NCBI GenBank assembly: GCA_016930435.1
Contig: JAFGGQ010000038.1
Span: forward strand, 1 to 39,278
DNA: 39,278 bases
Origin: a bacterium
GTDB taxonomy: Bacteria; UBP14; UBA6098; JAFGQG01
Direction: 5' to 3'
Position numbers and translations under genes: made by a program. A model generated the notes under the pieces. It was not told the DNA's origin, did not search any database, and saw nothing but the letters and a program-made list of their open reading frames with translations. This document shows, one piece after another, positions 9,358 through 19,300 of this stretch (the stretch's first letter is position 1; each line of letters starts with the position of its first letter).

Positions 9358-11874
9358 TTATTTTAATAACAGCATTTTATCTGTAGCTTCGAACTTATCC
9401 GTGGAAAGATGGTAGAGGTAAACGCCGGCAGGTAAAGATTCGCCACGGTCATTGTTCCCTTCCCACATAACCCGGTATGCGCCGGCCCCTTGAGCCTCAT
9501 TTACCAGGGAACATACCTTTTTACCGAGAACATCGTATATATCAAGGGTTACAAGGCAATTTTCAGCGAGGGAATAGGATATGGTGGTAACCGCATTGAA
9601 AGGATTGGGGTAATTTTCCCTGAGAGAGAAAGAGTAAGGGATCTGCGGTTTCTCGCCAATCGCTGTATAGTGCATAAAGGTATCGGGATGCCAGAAGGTA
9701 TTCAGGGATGCTTCGTATGTGAAGTCGAAATGCCACCATCCGGCTTCGCCATCCTCAAATTCGGTGAAGTACAATGTGTCTTCATCTATCATGGGGTGGA
9801 AAGTCCTTATTCGGAGCAGGTTGGAGGGGTCTTTTGGCCCCCGGAATAATTCGCAATGAGAGAGGGGTCTCTCTTCCCGTGGTTCAGAAAAGGCATAACG
9901 GGTTGCGCCCGTGGTAACAACTGCCCGGATCATAAAATCTATAGTACCAAGGTTATAGAGATCGGGGGAGGAATTTAGCCAGGAGCGTTCGTCGATGGGG
10001 GAAGAGGTGTCCGCGTAAACGGCGAAGCCGGTACTCTCTTCAAACGCGGAGAAGGCGATAAAGAAATCCGTTTCGTCAATTTCGAATGGGCCTATATCCG
10101 CAGTCTGCCAGCCACCTGGTACTGGATCATAAATGGAATCTGCGGCGATAAGATCACCGGGAGTATCGTCGATTGAGGAAAGTATCTGAACCAGAATGGG
10201 AACGGAACTGGTACAGTACCATTTAACCTGCATTATCGAATAACTATGAAAAGGAGAGGTGCAATGAACCGCGGCATAATCAAATCCGCCCAAGTCCGAC
10301 CCGATCAAATAAGCCACGTGTCCCTCATCATCGAAAGCATTGTATTCACCATCGTCATAACCGATCTCCACGGTATCCTCGGAGTAAACATTAAAGACGT
10401 ATTCCATGGTGTCATTTTCGTGAACCTCGTCAGAGCCTAAGGCTGAGTAGCTGACGAAATGGTATTCTCCTGGTACGTCGCTGGTCCATGTAGTTCGCAG
10501 GGTTTTGTGTTCGCCGGGGGAAAGGGATGGGAAAGGACTGAACAGGCCACTTGCGTCAAGGACCAGGGAGTCCCCATCGGGATCATAATAATAGATTTTG
10601 AAGAATGTGGGGATGCTGGCAATGGGATCAAGGCCATTGTTGTAGATCTGGACGGCGAAGGTGATGTCTGTGTCAAAATTAGTGGGTGTGGACCCAATGG
10701 AGCTAACCATGATATCCTGGTGAACGGCCATAGATTTTATCACCCTGAAGTCGTCAATAAAGATTCCCTCTCCAACGCCCATATCGTCATTATCATCGGT
10801 ATAAACGATGAAGTAGAACTGGAGTTGTCCGGAACTTCGGATCGAGTCTGCCACTTCAGCGGTTCCATAGATAGTACGTGAATCAACGGTACGAATGATA
10901 TTGCCGGCGTATTCCTGGTTAACGATGGAAAATGTATCTACCTCGTAGATTCCGGATTTACAGACCCCGTTAAGCCAGTAAAAGGTTTCGCCGCTGTCGG
11001 GTGATACGAACATCATCATATAGTCATCAAGTCCCTCTCCGGAACCGGAAAGGTCTTCGAAATCGCAGAGTACCATGTATTCGACAACAACCAGCGAATC
11101 GGAAGCGGTAGGGACCTCGATCACGGGGGAGACCAGTGCGCACCAAAGGTTGGGATGACCGGCCTCGCAATTCCAGCTGTGTGTAGGGGAATAAGCCTCT
11201 TCGGTTGTCATGGCCCAGTAGTCGCCATAAGCGATCAAGGCATTTGAGATATACATTGCGGATGTATCCCCGGCAGCATTAAAAAAGAAAATATCATCAT
11301 CGTCGCGCACGGTGATGTCGTCTATAACCCAGCCGAACATATCGGGGTCCCAGGTACCAGGACCATCACCATAATTAATGGTGCAATAAGCCGGGTCTGA
11401 ACCAAAGGCAAAGCGAATATTGACCGTTTGGCCGATAAAATCGTTGAGAATGAAGATGGGATTTTCCCAGCCGTCACTTTCTCCGCCCCAACCGGGCACC
11501 CCGATTCCTTCACCGTTATAACCAAAGCCATACATGCTTTCATAGGGATAACCGCCAACCGGTTCAATGATTTGAAAGGTACCTCCCCCATCGGTGGAGA
11601 TCCTTACGTTCATCCCATCCCATGAATCATAATCCTCATATTCCGCTGCGGGTTCAACATTATAAAAGGATTGGAAGGATAGTATCAGGTTCCCGGATGG
11701 ACTGGAAGGAAGGTCTATTTCCTCGGTTGTTAAGAATTGCAACCACTGGTTATCATATCCCTCAACCGCGGGATCCCCACACCACCAGGAATAAAGTTCC
11801 GGGTCCAGTTGGGCATAAAGGTTTACTGACAATGCCAGGCTCAGGGCAAGAATAACCCATAGAATCTTTTTCAT
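9358..11874 (-). CDS. Secreted MAM/choice-of-anchor-like and CARDB-like protein with type IX sorting tail
   Basis: 838 aa on the minus strand. ATG 11874 follows GAGGAGG, and residues 1-21 are a signal peptide ending LYA-Q. Residues about 45-190 look like a jelly-roll of the choice-of-anchor/MAM type (LILSFQSFYN, VRISTDGGGTF, WVIDDITVRDD). A second copy of this pattern follows at about 190-385 (SDSLVVVEYMVLCDFED, GIFIDDFRVI). Residues about 390-505 resemble a CARDB/Ig adhesion module (VQIYNNGLDPIAS, LSPGEHKTLRTTW). The tail from 754 begins NYPNPFN and ends with PAGVYLYHL and KMLLLK, typical of type IX secretion C-terminal sorting domains. No catalytic motif was found. A cell-surface or released adhesin-like protein is likely, but the ligand cannot be told. 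It is convergent with the preceding gene and divergent from recN. Confidence 0.75.
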   Translation of the reverse strand: MKKILWVILALSLALSVNLYAQLDPELYSWWCGDPAVEGYDNQWLQFLTTEEIDLPSSPSGNLILSFQSFYNVEPAAEYEDYDSWDGMNVRISTDGGGTFQIIEPVGGYPYESMYGFGYNGEGIGVPGWGGESDGWENPIFILNDFIGQTVNIRFAFGSDPAYCTINYGDGPGTWDPDMFGWVIDDITVRDDDDIFFFNAAGDTSAMYISNALIAYGDYWAMTTEEAYSPTHSWNCEAGHPNLWCALVSPVIEVPTASDSLVVVEYMVLCDFEDLSGSGEGLDDYMMMFVSPDSGETFYWLNGVCKSGIYEVDTFSIVNQEYAGNIIRTVDSRTIYGTAEVADSIRSSGQLQFYFIVYTDDNDDMGVGEGIFIDDFRVIKSMAVHQDIMVSSIGSTPTNFDTDITFAVQIYNNGLDPIASIPTFFKIYYYDPDGDSLVLDASGLFSPFPSLSPGEHKTLRTTWTSDVPGEYHFVSYSALGSDEVHENDTMEYVFNVYSEDTVEIGYDDGEYNAFDDEGHVAYLIGSDLGGFDYAAVHCTSPFHSYSIMQVKWYCTSSVPILVQILSSIDDTPGDLIAADSIYDPVPGGWQTADIGPFEIDETDFFIAFSAFEESTGFAVYADTSSPIDERSWLNSSPDLYNLGTIDFMIRAVVTTGATRYAFSEPREERPLSHCELFRGPKDPSNLLRIRTFHPMIDEDTLYFTEFEDGEAGWWHFDFTYEASLNTFWHPDTFMHYTAIGEKPQIPYSFSLRENYPNPFNAVTTISYSLAENCLVTLDIYDVLGKKVCSLVNEAQGAGAYRVMWEGNNDRGESLPAGVYLYHLSTDKFEATDKMLLLK

Positions 11875-11933
11875 TTACAAACCTCCTCTTCTTTTATCTT
11901 TTTATTTGCTTTTTGAGTATCTTTTAAAGTATT

Positions 11934-11963
11934 AAAATAAAAGGCTTTATTGATTATTGTCAA
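11934..11963 (-). promoter_or_regulatory. Putative sigma70-type promoter of the minus-strand adhesin gene
   Basis: Minus-strand TTGACA (11963-11958) followed after 17-18 nt by TTATTT/TATTTT (11940-11934), about 60 nt upstream of ATG 11874. The spacer includes an 11-mer, ATAAAGCCTTT, that also occurs between the promoter elements at 2958-2968. Confidence 0.5.
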
Positions 11964-12080
11964 GGTTTTTTATCAAATCAAAAGGTGGGATGTAAAAGTG
12001 GTAATAAAGAAGAATTTTATTTACTTGACGTAGTCTGGCAATCCATTAAATTTACAATAATAACCGGAGTTTCCAATATC

Positions 12081-13775
12081 ATGCTTAAGTGGCTGAAGAT
12101 TAAAAATCTGGCCGTGATCGAGGACTTGGAGATCGAATTCCGGGAGGGTTTCAACGTGCTAACCGGGGAGACCGGCGCCGGAAAATCCCTGATAATCGGG
12201 GCGATAGAAACCCTTCTGGGAGAACGGTCGGACCCCGCCTTTATCCGTAGCGGAAAGGGAGAAATGATGATCAGCGCCTCTTTTCGCCTGGATAAACACC
12301 TTCAAAAAGCTTTCAGTAAGTATGGCATTGATGGAGATGAATTGGTAATCCACCGTATTATTAAGAAAAATGCCAACAATCAGACCCGCATAAATAATGA
12401 GATTGCCTCTGTTTCCACCGCACAGCAGATCGGGAAGCGCCTGGTGGACATCCTGGGACAGCATCAGCATCAAAGCCTCCTGGAACCGGATTTTCACCTG
12501 GAGGTGCTTGATGCCTTCGCAGGGATAACCGGCAAGGTAGAAGACTTCAGGGAGAGTTACAGGGAATACCGCGAGATTTCTCAGAAACTTCAATCCCTGG
12601 AGCGCCAGAAAAAAAGAATGGAGGAATTAGCAGAATTAAGGACATTCCAAATGGAGGAAATAACCCGGGCCGGCCTGCGACCAGAGGAAGAAGAAGAACT
12701 AAAGGAGAAAATCCGAATAATGGATAATCTGGAACAACTCATTCAGGTTTCAAACACCGCCCTTTCAGGTTTATATGAAGAGGATTATTCGGCCTATAAT
12801 CAGCTTTCGGAGATAAATAAACAATTGACTAAACTTATTAATATTGATGCAAAATTAAAGGAACCCACTGAGTATCTGGATACCGCCTGCAATGCGATTA
12901 ACGAATGTATAAGCTTTCTTAACCGTTATACTGGGACCCTGGAGTACGACCCCGGCGCCGCCGAAGAAGCCCGTTCGCGGCTGGCTTATTTGGGCGACCT
13001 CAAGATGAAGTACAAGCGAAGCATTCCTGAGCTAATAGATTTCTGCCAGGGTCTTTGCCGGGAGGAGGAGGACTTCTCCAGACTGAACAAGGAAATCGAG
13101 ACAGTCTTTCTGGAGAAGGAAAAAAGACGGACGGGGCTTCAAGAGGGCGCGGAAGCCATATCTGAACATCGTCTTAAAGCAGCTAATGAGATCACCTCTG
13201 CACTATCAGGGGAATTGAGTGAACTGGCCCTGGAAAATTTAAAGTTTAAGGTGAATTTCACTTATGAGAAAAAGGAAAACAGCGATTTTTCCTTTGAAAA
13301 TGAGCCTACGGAGCTTTTTCCGGATGGATTTGATAGGGTCGAATTTCTGATCTCGCTAAACGTCGGAGAAGAGTTGCGTCCACTGCATAAGATAGTTTCA
13401 GGCGGCGAACTTTCCCGGATAATGCTGGGTTTTAAAAGTATTCTGGCTGAACGCGATCATCTACCGGTGCTTATTTTCGACGAAATTGATGCCGGAGTAG
13501 GTGGAATTACTGCCTCCCGGATCGGTGCGAAGCTGAAAAAGCTCGAAAAGTCACATCAGATCATAGTTATCTCCCATCTACATCAGATAGCCTCACAGGC
13601 CGGAACACATTTTATGATCGAAAAATATGAGACCGGTGACCGAACTCAGGTAAAAGTTTACCAGGTTAATGGCGAAGCCCGGGTGAACGAACTTACCCGA
13701 ATGATCGGCCTGGAAAAGGATAAAAAATATGCCAGAGAAGTTGCAGCAGACCTGCTCAAATCAACCAGTAGCTGA
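12081..13775 (+). CDS. recN: DNA repair protein RecN
   Basis: SMC-like ATPase acting early in double-strand-break repair. The frame is open from 11985, but the family start MLKWLKIKNLAVIEDLEIEF fits ATG 12081 exactly and gives 564 aa, the normal RecN length; an additional 32 residues upstream would be non-homologous. Walker A is GETGAGKS (29-36), the ABC signature SGGELS is at about 440-445, Walker B VLIFDEIDAGVGG at about 464-476, and the switch region is VISHLHQIASQAG. A coiled-coil-rich middle (about 150-370) rich in Glu, Lys and Leu separates the two ATPase halves, as expected. A weak ribosome site (CCGGAG) lies 11 nt upstream. The 3' end overlaps the next gene by 47 nt. Confidence 0.95.
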   Translation: MLKWLKIKNLAVIEDLEIEFREGFNVLTGETGAGKSLIIGAIETLLGERSDPAFIRSGKGEMMISASFRLDKHLQKAFSKYGIDGDELVIHRIIKKNANNQTRINNEIASVSTAQQIGKRLVDILGQHQHQSLLEPDFHLEVLDAFAGITGKVEDFRESYREYREISQKLQSLERQKKRMEELAELRTFQMEEITRAGLRPEEEEELKEKIRIMDNLEQLIQVSNTALSGLYEEDYSAYNQLSEINKQLTKLINIDAKLKEPTEYLDTACNAINECISFLNRYTGTLEYDPGAAEEARSRLAYLGDLKMKYKRSIPELIDFCQGLCREEEDFSRLNKEIETVFLEKEKRRTGLQEGAEAISEHRLKAANEITSALSGELSELALENLKFKVNFTYEKKENSDFSFENEPTELFPDGFDRVEFLISLNVGEELRPLHKIVSGGELSRIMLGFKSILAERDHLPVLIFDEIDAGVGGITASRIGAKLKKLEKSHQIIVISHLHQIASQAGTHFMIEKYETGDRTQVKVYQVNGEARVNELTRMIGLEKDKKYAREVAADLLKSTSS

Positions 13776-14349
13776 GTCGCAGGTAACTAGGAAAATATTC
13801 ACCGTTAGCAATATCCTGACCCTGTCCAGAATCCTCATGCTTCCTTTGACGGTGTTCTTCCTGGTTCGCATCCCAACTTTAGGCCGTTGGCCGGCTATTA
13901 TAGTCGGAACAGTAATGGTCATTACCGATATATTGGATGGCATGCTGGCCCGAAAATTGAACCAGATATCTTATTACGGTATGCTCGCCGATCCCATTGT
14001 GGATAAAATAATAATATTGACTTTTGCCATTACTCTTATCGTTCTTAAAATAATGTCGCCATGGTTTATTCTCCTTATCGGAACACGGTATCTCCTGATG
14101 TTGCTTGTTTCCTCGAGGGCCTTATTAAAATATGGAGTGGTCACGCGCTCCAACTTTATAGGCCGGTTGAGTCCGCTTTCCTGGAGCATAGCTTTTATTG
14201 TTTCCGTCGCTGAATGGCGTAGCGGGATCCAGGTATTGTCCATTATTAAGTATGTGTTTTTAAGCATTGCCACTGTTTTAACAGTGGTAACGACGATTGC
14301 TTTCGTGTTAAAGTATAAAAATTTAACTATAAAACCGGTAAATACTTAG
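13729..14349 (+). CDS. pgsA: CDP-alcohol phosphatidyltransferase, probable phosphatidylglycerophosphate synthase
   Basis: 206-aa integral membrane protein with about five hydrophobic segments. It contains the complete CDP-alcohol phosphotransferase signature D-G-x2-A-R-x8-G-x3-D-x3-D at residues 70-92 (Asp70, Gly71, Ala74, Arg75, Gly84, Asp88, Asp92), the metal and CDP-diacylglycerol site. The PgsA-like context (FTVSNILTLSRILMLPL at 24-40, TDILDG) points to synthesis of phosphatidylglycerophosphate from CDP-diacylglycerol and glycerol-3-phosphate. Other members of the family (PssA, cardiolipin synthase type) cannot be fully excluded. The start at ATG 13729 lies inside recN in another frame; no other ATG, GTG or TTG was found before the conserved region, so the overlap of 47 nt appears real and implies coupling with recN. 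Confidence 0.8.
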   Translation: MPEKLQQTCSNQPVAESQVTRKIFTVSNILTLSRILMLPLTVFFLVRIPTLGRWPAIIVGTVMVITDILDGMLARKLNQISYYGMLADPIVDKIIILTFAITLIVLKIMSPWFILLIGTRYLLMLLVSSRALLKYGVVTRSNFIGRLSPLSWSIAFIVSVAEWRSGIQVLSIIKYVFLSIATVLTVVTTIAFVLKYKNLTIKPVNT

Positions 14350-14391
14350 GATATTTTGAACCATTGTCCAACATAAAAGAGCAGTAATCCC

Positions 14392-16188
14392 ATGAAAGAG
14401 TATAAAATCGCATTAATCCTTTTTGCGTTTACCAGCCTCCTTGTGGGCGGGCAATTCCCCACAGAATACATTACCGTCTCCCACCGGGGAACCGGCCAAC
14501 CGGGCTACTTTGAAACGGATATAGCGAGATCGCCAATTGAGAATCTTACGGGTTTTGCCCTGCGGCTTACCGGCGAAATGCCCCCGGGTACTAAAATTAC
14601 AGCCAGTATTTACTGGTCAGGCGATGGCAAGAGTTGGGAGGGTCCCCTGATCGATGATGAGATAGGTCCCAATGATGAAGAAGGGCCGAAAGACGGATAC
14701 CTTTACGGCGACTTTTTTTTCCCGGGGGATACACCTGCTCACAATTATAGGGCAGAGTTCCGGCTGAAAGCCTCGGGGAACCTGACACCGCGGATCGACA
14801 GGGTAGAATTCGTTTTTATGGATTGTGGTACCACCGAATATCCTCTGTATAATTCCTATGCCGCGGTGCTGGATTACCCCATGCCTCCCTATATCAGCCG
14901 CTACGCCTGGAGTTGTCCAATCCCCGATACCTTCGCATCCGGGGTTCCCTACTATGTGAATGCTCATCATATTGTGACCCACCATACCGCCGGGGCAACA
15001 TCTACCCCCTCCGACCCGGCTGCAACCGTCCGGGGTATCTGGAATTACCACGTCAATACCCGGGGGTGGAATGATATCGGCTATAATTTTCTGTTGGATC
15101 ACCTTGGCAATATTTACGAGGGGCGCTACTGTGCCGATCTGGCTAACCTGGACGTGCAGGGCGCTCACGTTAGCGGTCATAATACAGGAGCAATGGGCTA
15201 CTCCGTACTGGGTAATTTCGAGGTTGACACCATCCTCCATGCTACCCTGCCGGCAATCTATTCGCTGTTAGCCTGGAAATGCGACCAGCGCGAACTGGAC
15301 CCACACGGAACCGGCTGGCACGTGGACGGAACATATAACATCATCTGTGGTCACCGGGATATGGACGATACCGACTGCCCCGGCGCAAACTTCTACCCCA
15401 TGTTACCCATGATCCGGGACTCCGTGGCTAACCGGTTAAGCTATATCCCTGAAGGCACCGACTCCTTCATTGTGGATAATGGGAACACGGGCTTTCGTGA
15501 TTCCGGCGAATGGATCGAGGGATCATGGGACACAACGTATGGCTGGGATAATGATTATCAGTATTGCAATGCTGGTGGCGCGCCTGACTGGGCGACCTGG
15601 ACGCCTACCCTGCCCTCCTATGCGGCATACAACCTCTATATGTGGTGGTACGCCGGCGACAACCGCTGCAATAACGTGTTCGTTATGATCAGCGGTGAAG
15701 AGCCGGATACTATTTTGGTCTCTCAACGGGGAAGCGGCGCGGGTTGGCATCTCCTGGGAAACTACCTCTTCCTCCCCGGCGATGAAGGCTACGTGGAGAT
15801 CAGGGACCATACCGCCACCGACGGTTCCGTAATCATCGCCGACGCCGTAAAGTGGGTACTCACCGAAGAACTGGGAACGGAATCCGGGGACGCGTACAAC
15901 TTACCGGAATGCTTAAGGCTGTATTGTTATCCAAACCCGTTCAACTCAAAACTGCAAATTGAAATTAGTAATCCAACCCTTGACAATCTGACCCCTATAA
16001 AAATTCAAATACACGATCTAAGGGGTCGGACAATAGCCTCTTTATGCCATACAGACCAAACTTCCACGCCCTCCCCGGAAAACACTTTCGAATGGGAGCC
16101 TAATGCTTCAATAAGTTCCGGAGTCTATTTGATCAATGTAAATTGGGGATTTCATAATCTGACCGGACGGGTAGTCTATCTAAAGTAA
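14392..16188 (+). CDS. Secreted N-acetylmuramoyl-L-alanine amidase (Amidase_2/PGRP fold) with golvesin-like module and type IX sorting tail
   Basis: 598 aa with an N-terminal signal peptide (KIALILFAFTSLLVGG). After a beta-rich N-terminal module (20-145), residues about 188-350 form a zinc amidase domain of the PGRP/T7-lysozyme fold: THHTAG (196-201, His197 or His198), GWNDIGYNFLLDHLGNIYEGR (225-245), CGHRDMDDTDCPG (319-331). His197, His321 and Cys329 are the probable zinc ligands, and Tyr231 matches the conserved catalytic-region Tyr. It should cut the amide between muramic acid and L-alanine. Residues about 355-495 resemble the golvesin/Xly-type carbohydrate-binding domain (FIVDNGNTGF, VIIADAVKWVL). 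The tail from 512 begins CYPNPFN. A type IX cargo amidase acting outside the outer membrane would target other cells' peptidoglycan or shed wall; this is inference. Confidence 0.85.
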   Translation: MKEYKIALILFAFTSLLVGGQFPTEYITVSHRGTGQPGYFETDIARSPIENLTGFALRLTGEMPPGTKITASIYWSGDGKSWEGPLIDDEIGPNDEEGPKDGYLYGDFFFPGDTPAHNYRAEFRLKASGNLTPRIDRVEFVFMDCGTTEYPLYNSYAAVLDYPMPPYISRYAWSCPIPDTFASGVPYYVNAHHIVTHHTAGATSTPSDPAATVRGIWNYHVNTRGWNDIGYNFLLDHLGNIYEGRYCADLANLDVQGAHVSGHNTGAMGYSVLGNFEVDTILHATLPAIYSLLAWKCDQRELDPHGTGWHVDGTYNIICGHRDMDDTDCPGANFYPMLPMIRDSVANRLSYIPEGTDSFIVDNGNTGFRDSGEWIEGSWDTTYGWDNDYQYCNAGGAPDWATWTPTLPSYAAYNLYMWWYAGDNRCNNVFVMISGEEPDTILVSQRGSGAGWHLLGNYLFLPGDEGYVEIRDHTATDGSVIIADAVKWVLTEELGTESGDAYNLPECLRLYCYPNPFNSKLQIEISNPTLDNLTPIKIQIHDLRGRTIASLCHTDQTSTPSPENTFEWEPNASISSGVYLINVNWGFHNLTGRVVYLK

Positions 16189-16255
16189 ATAGAAGATTCG
16201 GAGCTTTTTTATTGGTTCACCTTATTGAGGCTAAAAACAAAAGCCAATATTTTAT

Positions 16256-16283
16256 TTGACTTGTATATAATTTTGTTTATAAT
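16256..16283 (+). promoter_or_regulatory. Sigma70-type promoter upstream of the 1068-aa secreted protein
   Basis: TTGACT (16256-16261), 16-nt spacer, perfect TATAAT (16278-16283), about 40 nt upstream of the GTG start at 16325. One of the clearest promoters in the window. Confidence 0.65.
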
Positions 16284-16324
16284 AAGTATCTATAATATTT
16301 AAACTTATTTCAAGGAGGAATGAA

Positions 16325-19300
16325 GTGCGCAGAATAACCACAGCAATGCTTTTGGTTTTGCTGATAACCAGCTTTATTTATGCTTTCGACCGGGAGGAGA
16401 TCCCCACTGATCCGGTAGCCTACCAGAGTTGGAAGGCCCGTGTAATGGATGAGGAAAGCGGTTCCCGGCGTTCTTTGTCCCCGATGAGTCTTTCGGTGGA
16501 TAATGATTACGTTGATGTGGTCATGGACGAGTTAACCGGCGCTTTTGAACAGGGCGGCGATCCTGCCGGACGGAGTTCATTCATGAAGTTAACCTACTAT
16601 TATCCCAGTGTTCCCTGGTCATATTCTATCTACAAGATTGATAGTCATACCCCGGAACAGCAGAACCGGGTGGGACCCGACTGTGCGGCTCTTCCGTCCC
16701 CGGATTCTACATATTATGCCCCGGGTAATATTATCAGGACCATCTGGAACAACCGCCATGGAGTCAAAATCGTTCAGGACCTGCAGTGTGTCAGTTTGGG
16801 CAGTGTGCCCGGCGATAACGAACAGGTACAGTATGAGACCTTTTTTATCCCGGTGGATGGCGATTCGCATAATTGTGGCTGTTTACTTTATTACGACACC
16901 AAACTGAATTCAAATGATGGGGCTCCGATCTCCACCTCCTACGGCTATTCCGGTTTTGCGGAGATCTTTTTTGCAGATTCAGTTCCCAGCGTGTGGCGCG
17001 CCTATGAATATGGTTATCCCCCAAGTCCCGGGCATCTTCAGGCGCTTGGGATACTTCGGGGCTTTTCCGCGGTCTTCCCGGATGTCTTCTGGTGTGGCCA
17101 ATGGCCACTCTCGTACGGCAACGGCTGGGCTGACTCTTACTGGATTGCCGACGCTACAGGTGATTTCGGATGGGATACAGCCACAATGGTCAAATGGTAC
17201 CCCCGCTGGGTCGCACCCGGGGACACACTCCGATATTGCACATATTACGGAATCGGCGAACTATCAGAGTTCCTGACCATGGATCATACACCCCCAACAT
17301 TTGTGTCCGATTGCGCAGGCGTTCATCCCAATCCCTTTACCATCGATGCACTGATCACAAATGGAGGGGCAACTGCAGCCTCAGGCGTTCAGGTGATTAC
17401 CAATATCGAGGAACTCGGCCTGGAATTTGCCGAAGGTTATGAAGCCCTGATTGATATCGGGGATTTGGCCGGTTACGGCGGCAGTGTAGCACCCGCATGG
17501 CAGATAATCATTCCCGAAGATATGTTCGGCGAAACGGTATGCTATACCATAGCGGTGATCTTCGACGGCGGCGATCCTATCATTGATACGTTCTGCATAG
17601 ACATTCCCGAATTAGCACCCGGGCCATACGGGGAACTGATCGAACCACTTCCCGGAACCCGTTCCGCGTGCCCCGACCAGGAGATTATCATTTTCTTCCA
17701 CACCGACAACGCCATCGATGAAACATCCGTTGAATTTATGGTCAACGGCGAGATCTACGGGCTCGATGACCCCGAACTCCGGGTGGAGGACAGCTTTTTA
17801 ATCTACCAACCGGTTTACGGGTTCCAGAATAATGTAAGCTATGAATGGGAACTGGTGGGGTTCCTGGATACTATCGCATGCCCCCTGGAAAATTTTACCG
17901 GTGACTTCATTATGGACCTCGAAGGCCCAGCAGCTTACAACGAATACCCACCGGATGATATCGTACTCTCCGAAACCGAAATCCCCGAATTTACGGTTGA
18001 CCTTACCGAGGTTCAGACCGAGGTGGACGATGCCTCCATTGAATTCGAGGTCAATGAGGTTATTTACAATACAACCGATGCGGCACTTGAATGGGATGGA
18101 GCGACCCTCCATTTCTATCCGTCTGTGGCCGAAATCGTTATTGAAGAGGGTGACAGCTTCCACCTCTGCGTTAATAGGGCCGATGACCTGATGCCCGATT
18201 ATTGCGAGCCAAACGGCCTCCAGGATGCTCCATATTGCTGGGACTTCATGGTTAATGTGATAGACCTGTACATCCCCGATACCGCCGCATACCTGGGCGA
18301 TAACATCCTTATACCGATCATGATAGAGGATGTGGATCAGTTTAATATAACATCATTTACTATCGTTATAGATCTGGATTCAAGGGTATTGACCCCCTCC
18401 GGAATTTACGCCGGAAGCACGGTTTGCGGCCCATGGGAAAGCAGTATGGAGGTTACCATAGAAGGCGATCTGGTGACCATTACGGGAAGCGGCCCAGCCC
18501 TTACCGGCGGCCCGGTATTTCTATACCTTGACTGCATTGTGAACCCCGCCGGATCCGAGGGCGCCTTCTCAAGGATGAACTTCCGGGAAGCCACTTTTAA
18601 TGAGGGGATCATCTCATCCCGCCCCGTGGATGGCTTTATGATCGTGCTCTGGACTAACCCGGAGTGGCTGGTGGACATGCTTTTCAGCTCGTTCTATACC
18701 CCCACAACAGTAACGCTTACCTTCGGCGTATCCTCCAGGGGCACCGACAATTATGACCCGGGCCTGGACCTTATCTCCCTCCCCTCCGCATGGCAATTGA
18801 TAACCTACTTCCCTCTCAACGATTATATGCGCCCCCATATAACAAAACTGCAAAGGGATATACGCCATTCCGAAGGCCTACCCATTACCTGGGAAGCAAT
18901 GGTGAATGTCTCCCCCGAAGGCAGCCCCTGGACGGTCAGGTGGTTCCCCGAATACCTCCCCGACGGGAAATTCGAGTTCTTCGAGGAAGGTGGACCCATA
19001 ATTGATATGAATAACAATAATACTTATTCTTCGGAAGGGGATGCCAGCATCTATATACGCTATTCCCATCCGGATATCGGCATCGAAGAGATCAGCCTGC
19101 AGGAAGGATGGAATCTAATCTCCCTGCCATTTATTCCACCTGGGGATTGGACCTTCCAGAACCTTCTGCCCGGGGTCATTTCATGCGGATTCTGGTATAA
19201 CCCGGAAACCCGTACCTATTTGGCCACCGACTATCCGGAGGCCGGGAAGGGATACTGGGTCTATGCCGATGGCGAGATCAATACCCGTATCGCCGGGATG

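Noticed and set aside
11985-12080. N-terminal 32-residue extension of RecN
   Set aside because: Not part of the RecN family; the family start matches ATG 12081.
16189-16215. Terminator after the amidase gene
   Set aside because: A T-run exists but the stem before it is only three base pairs.
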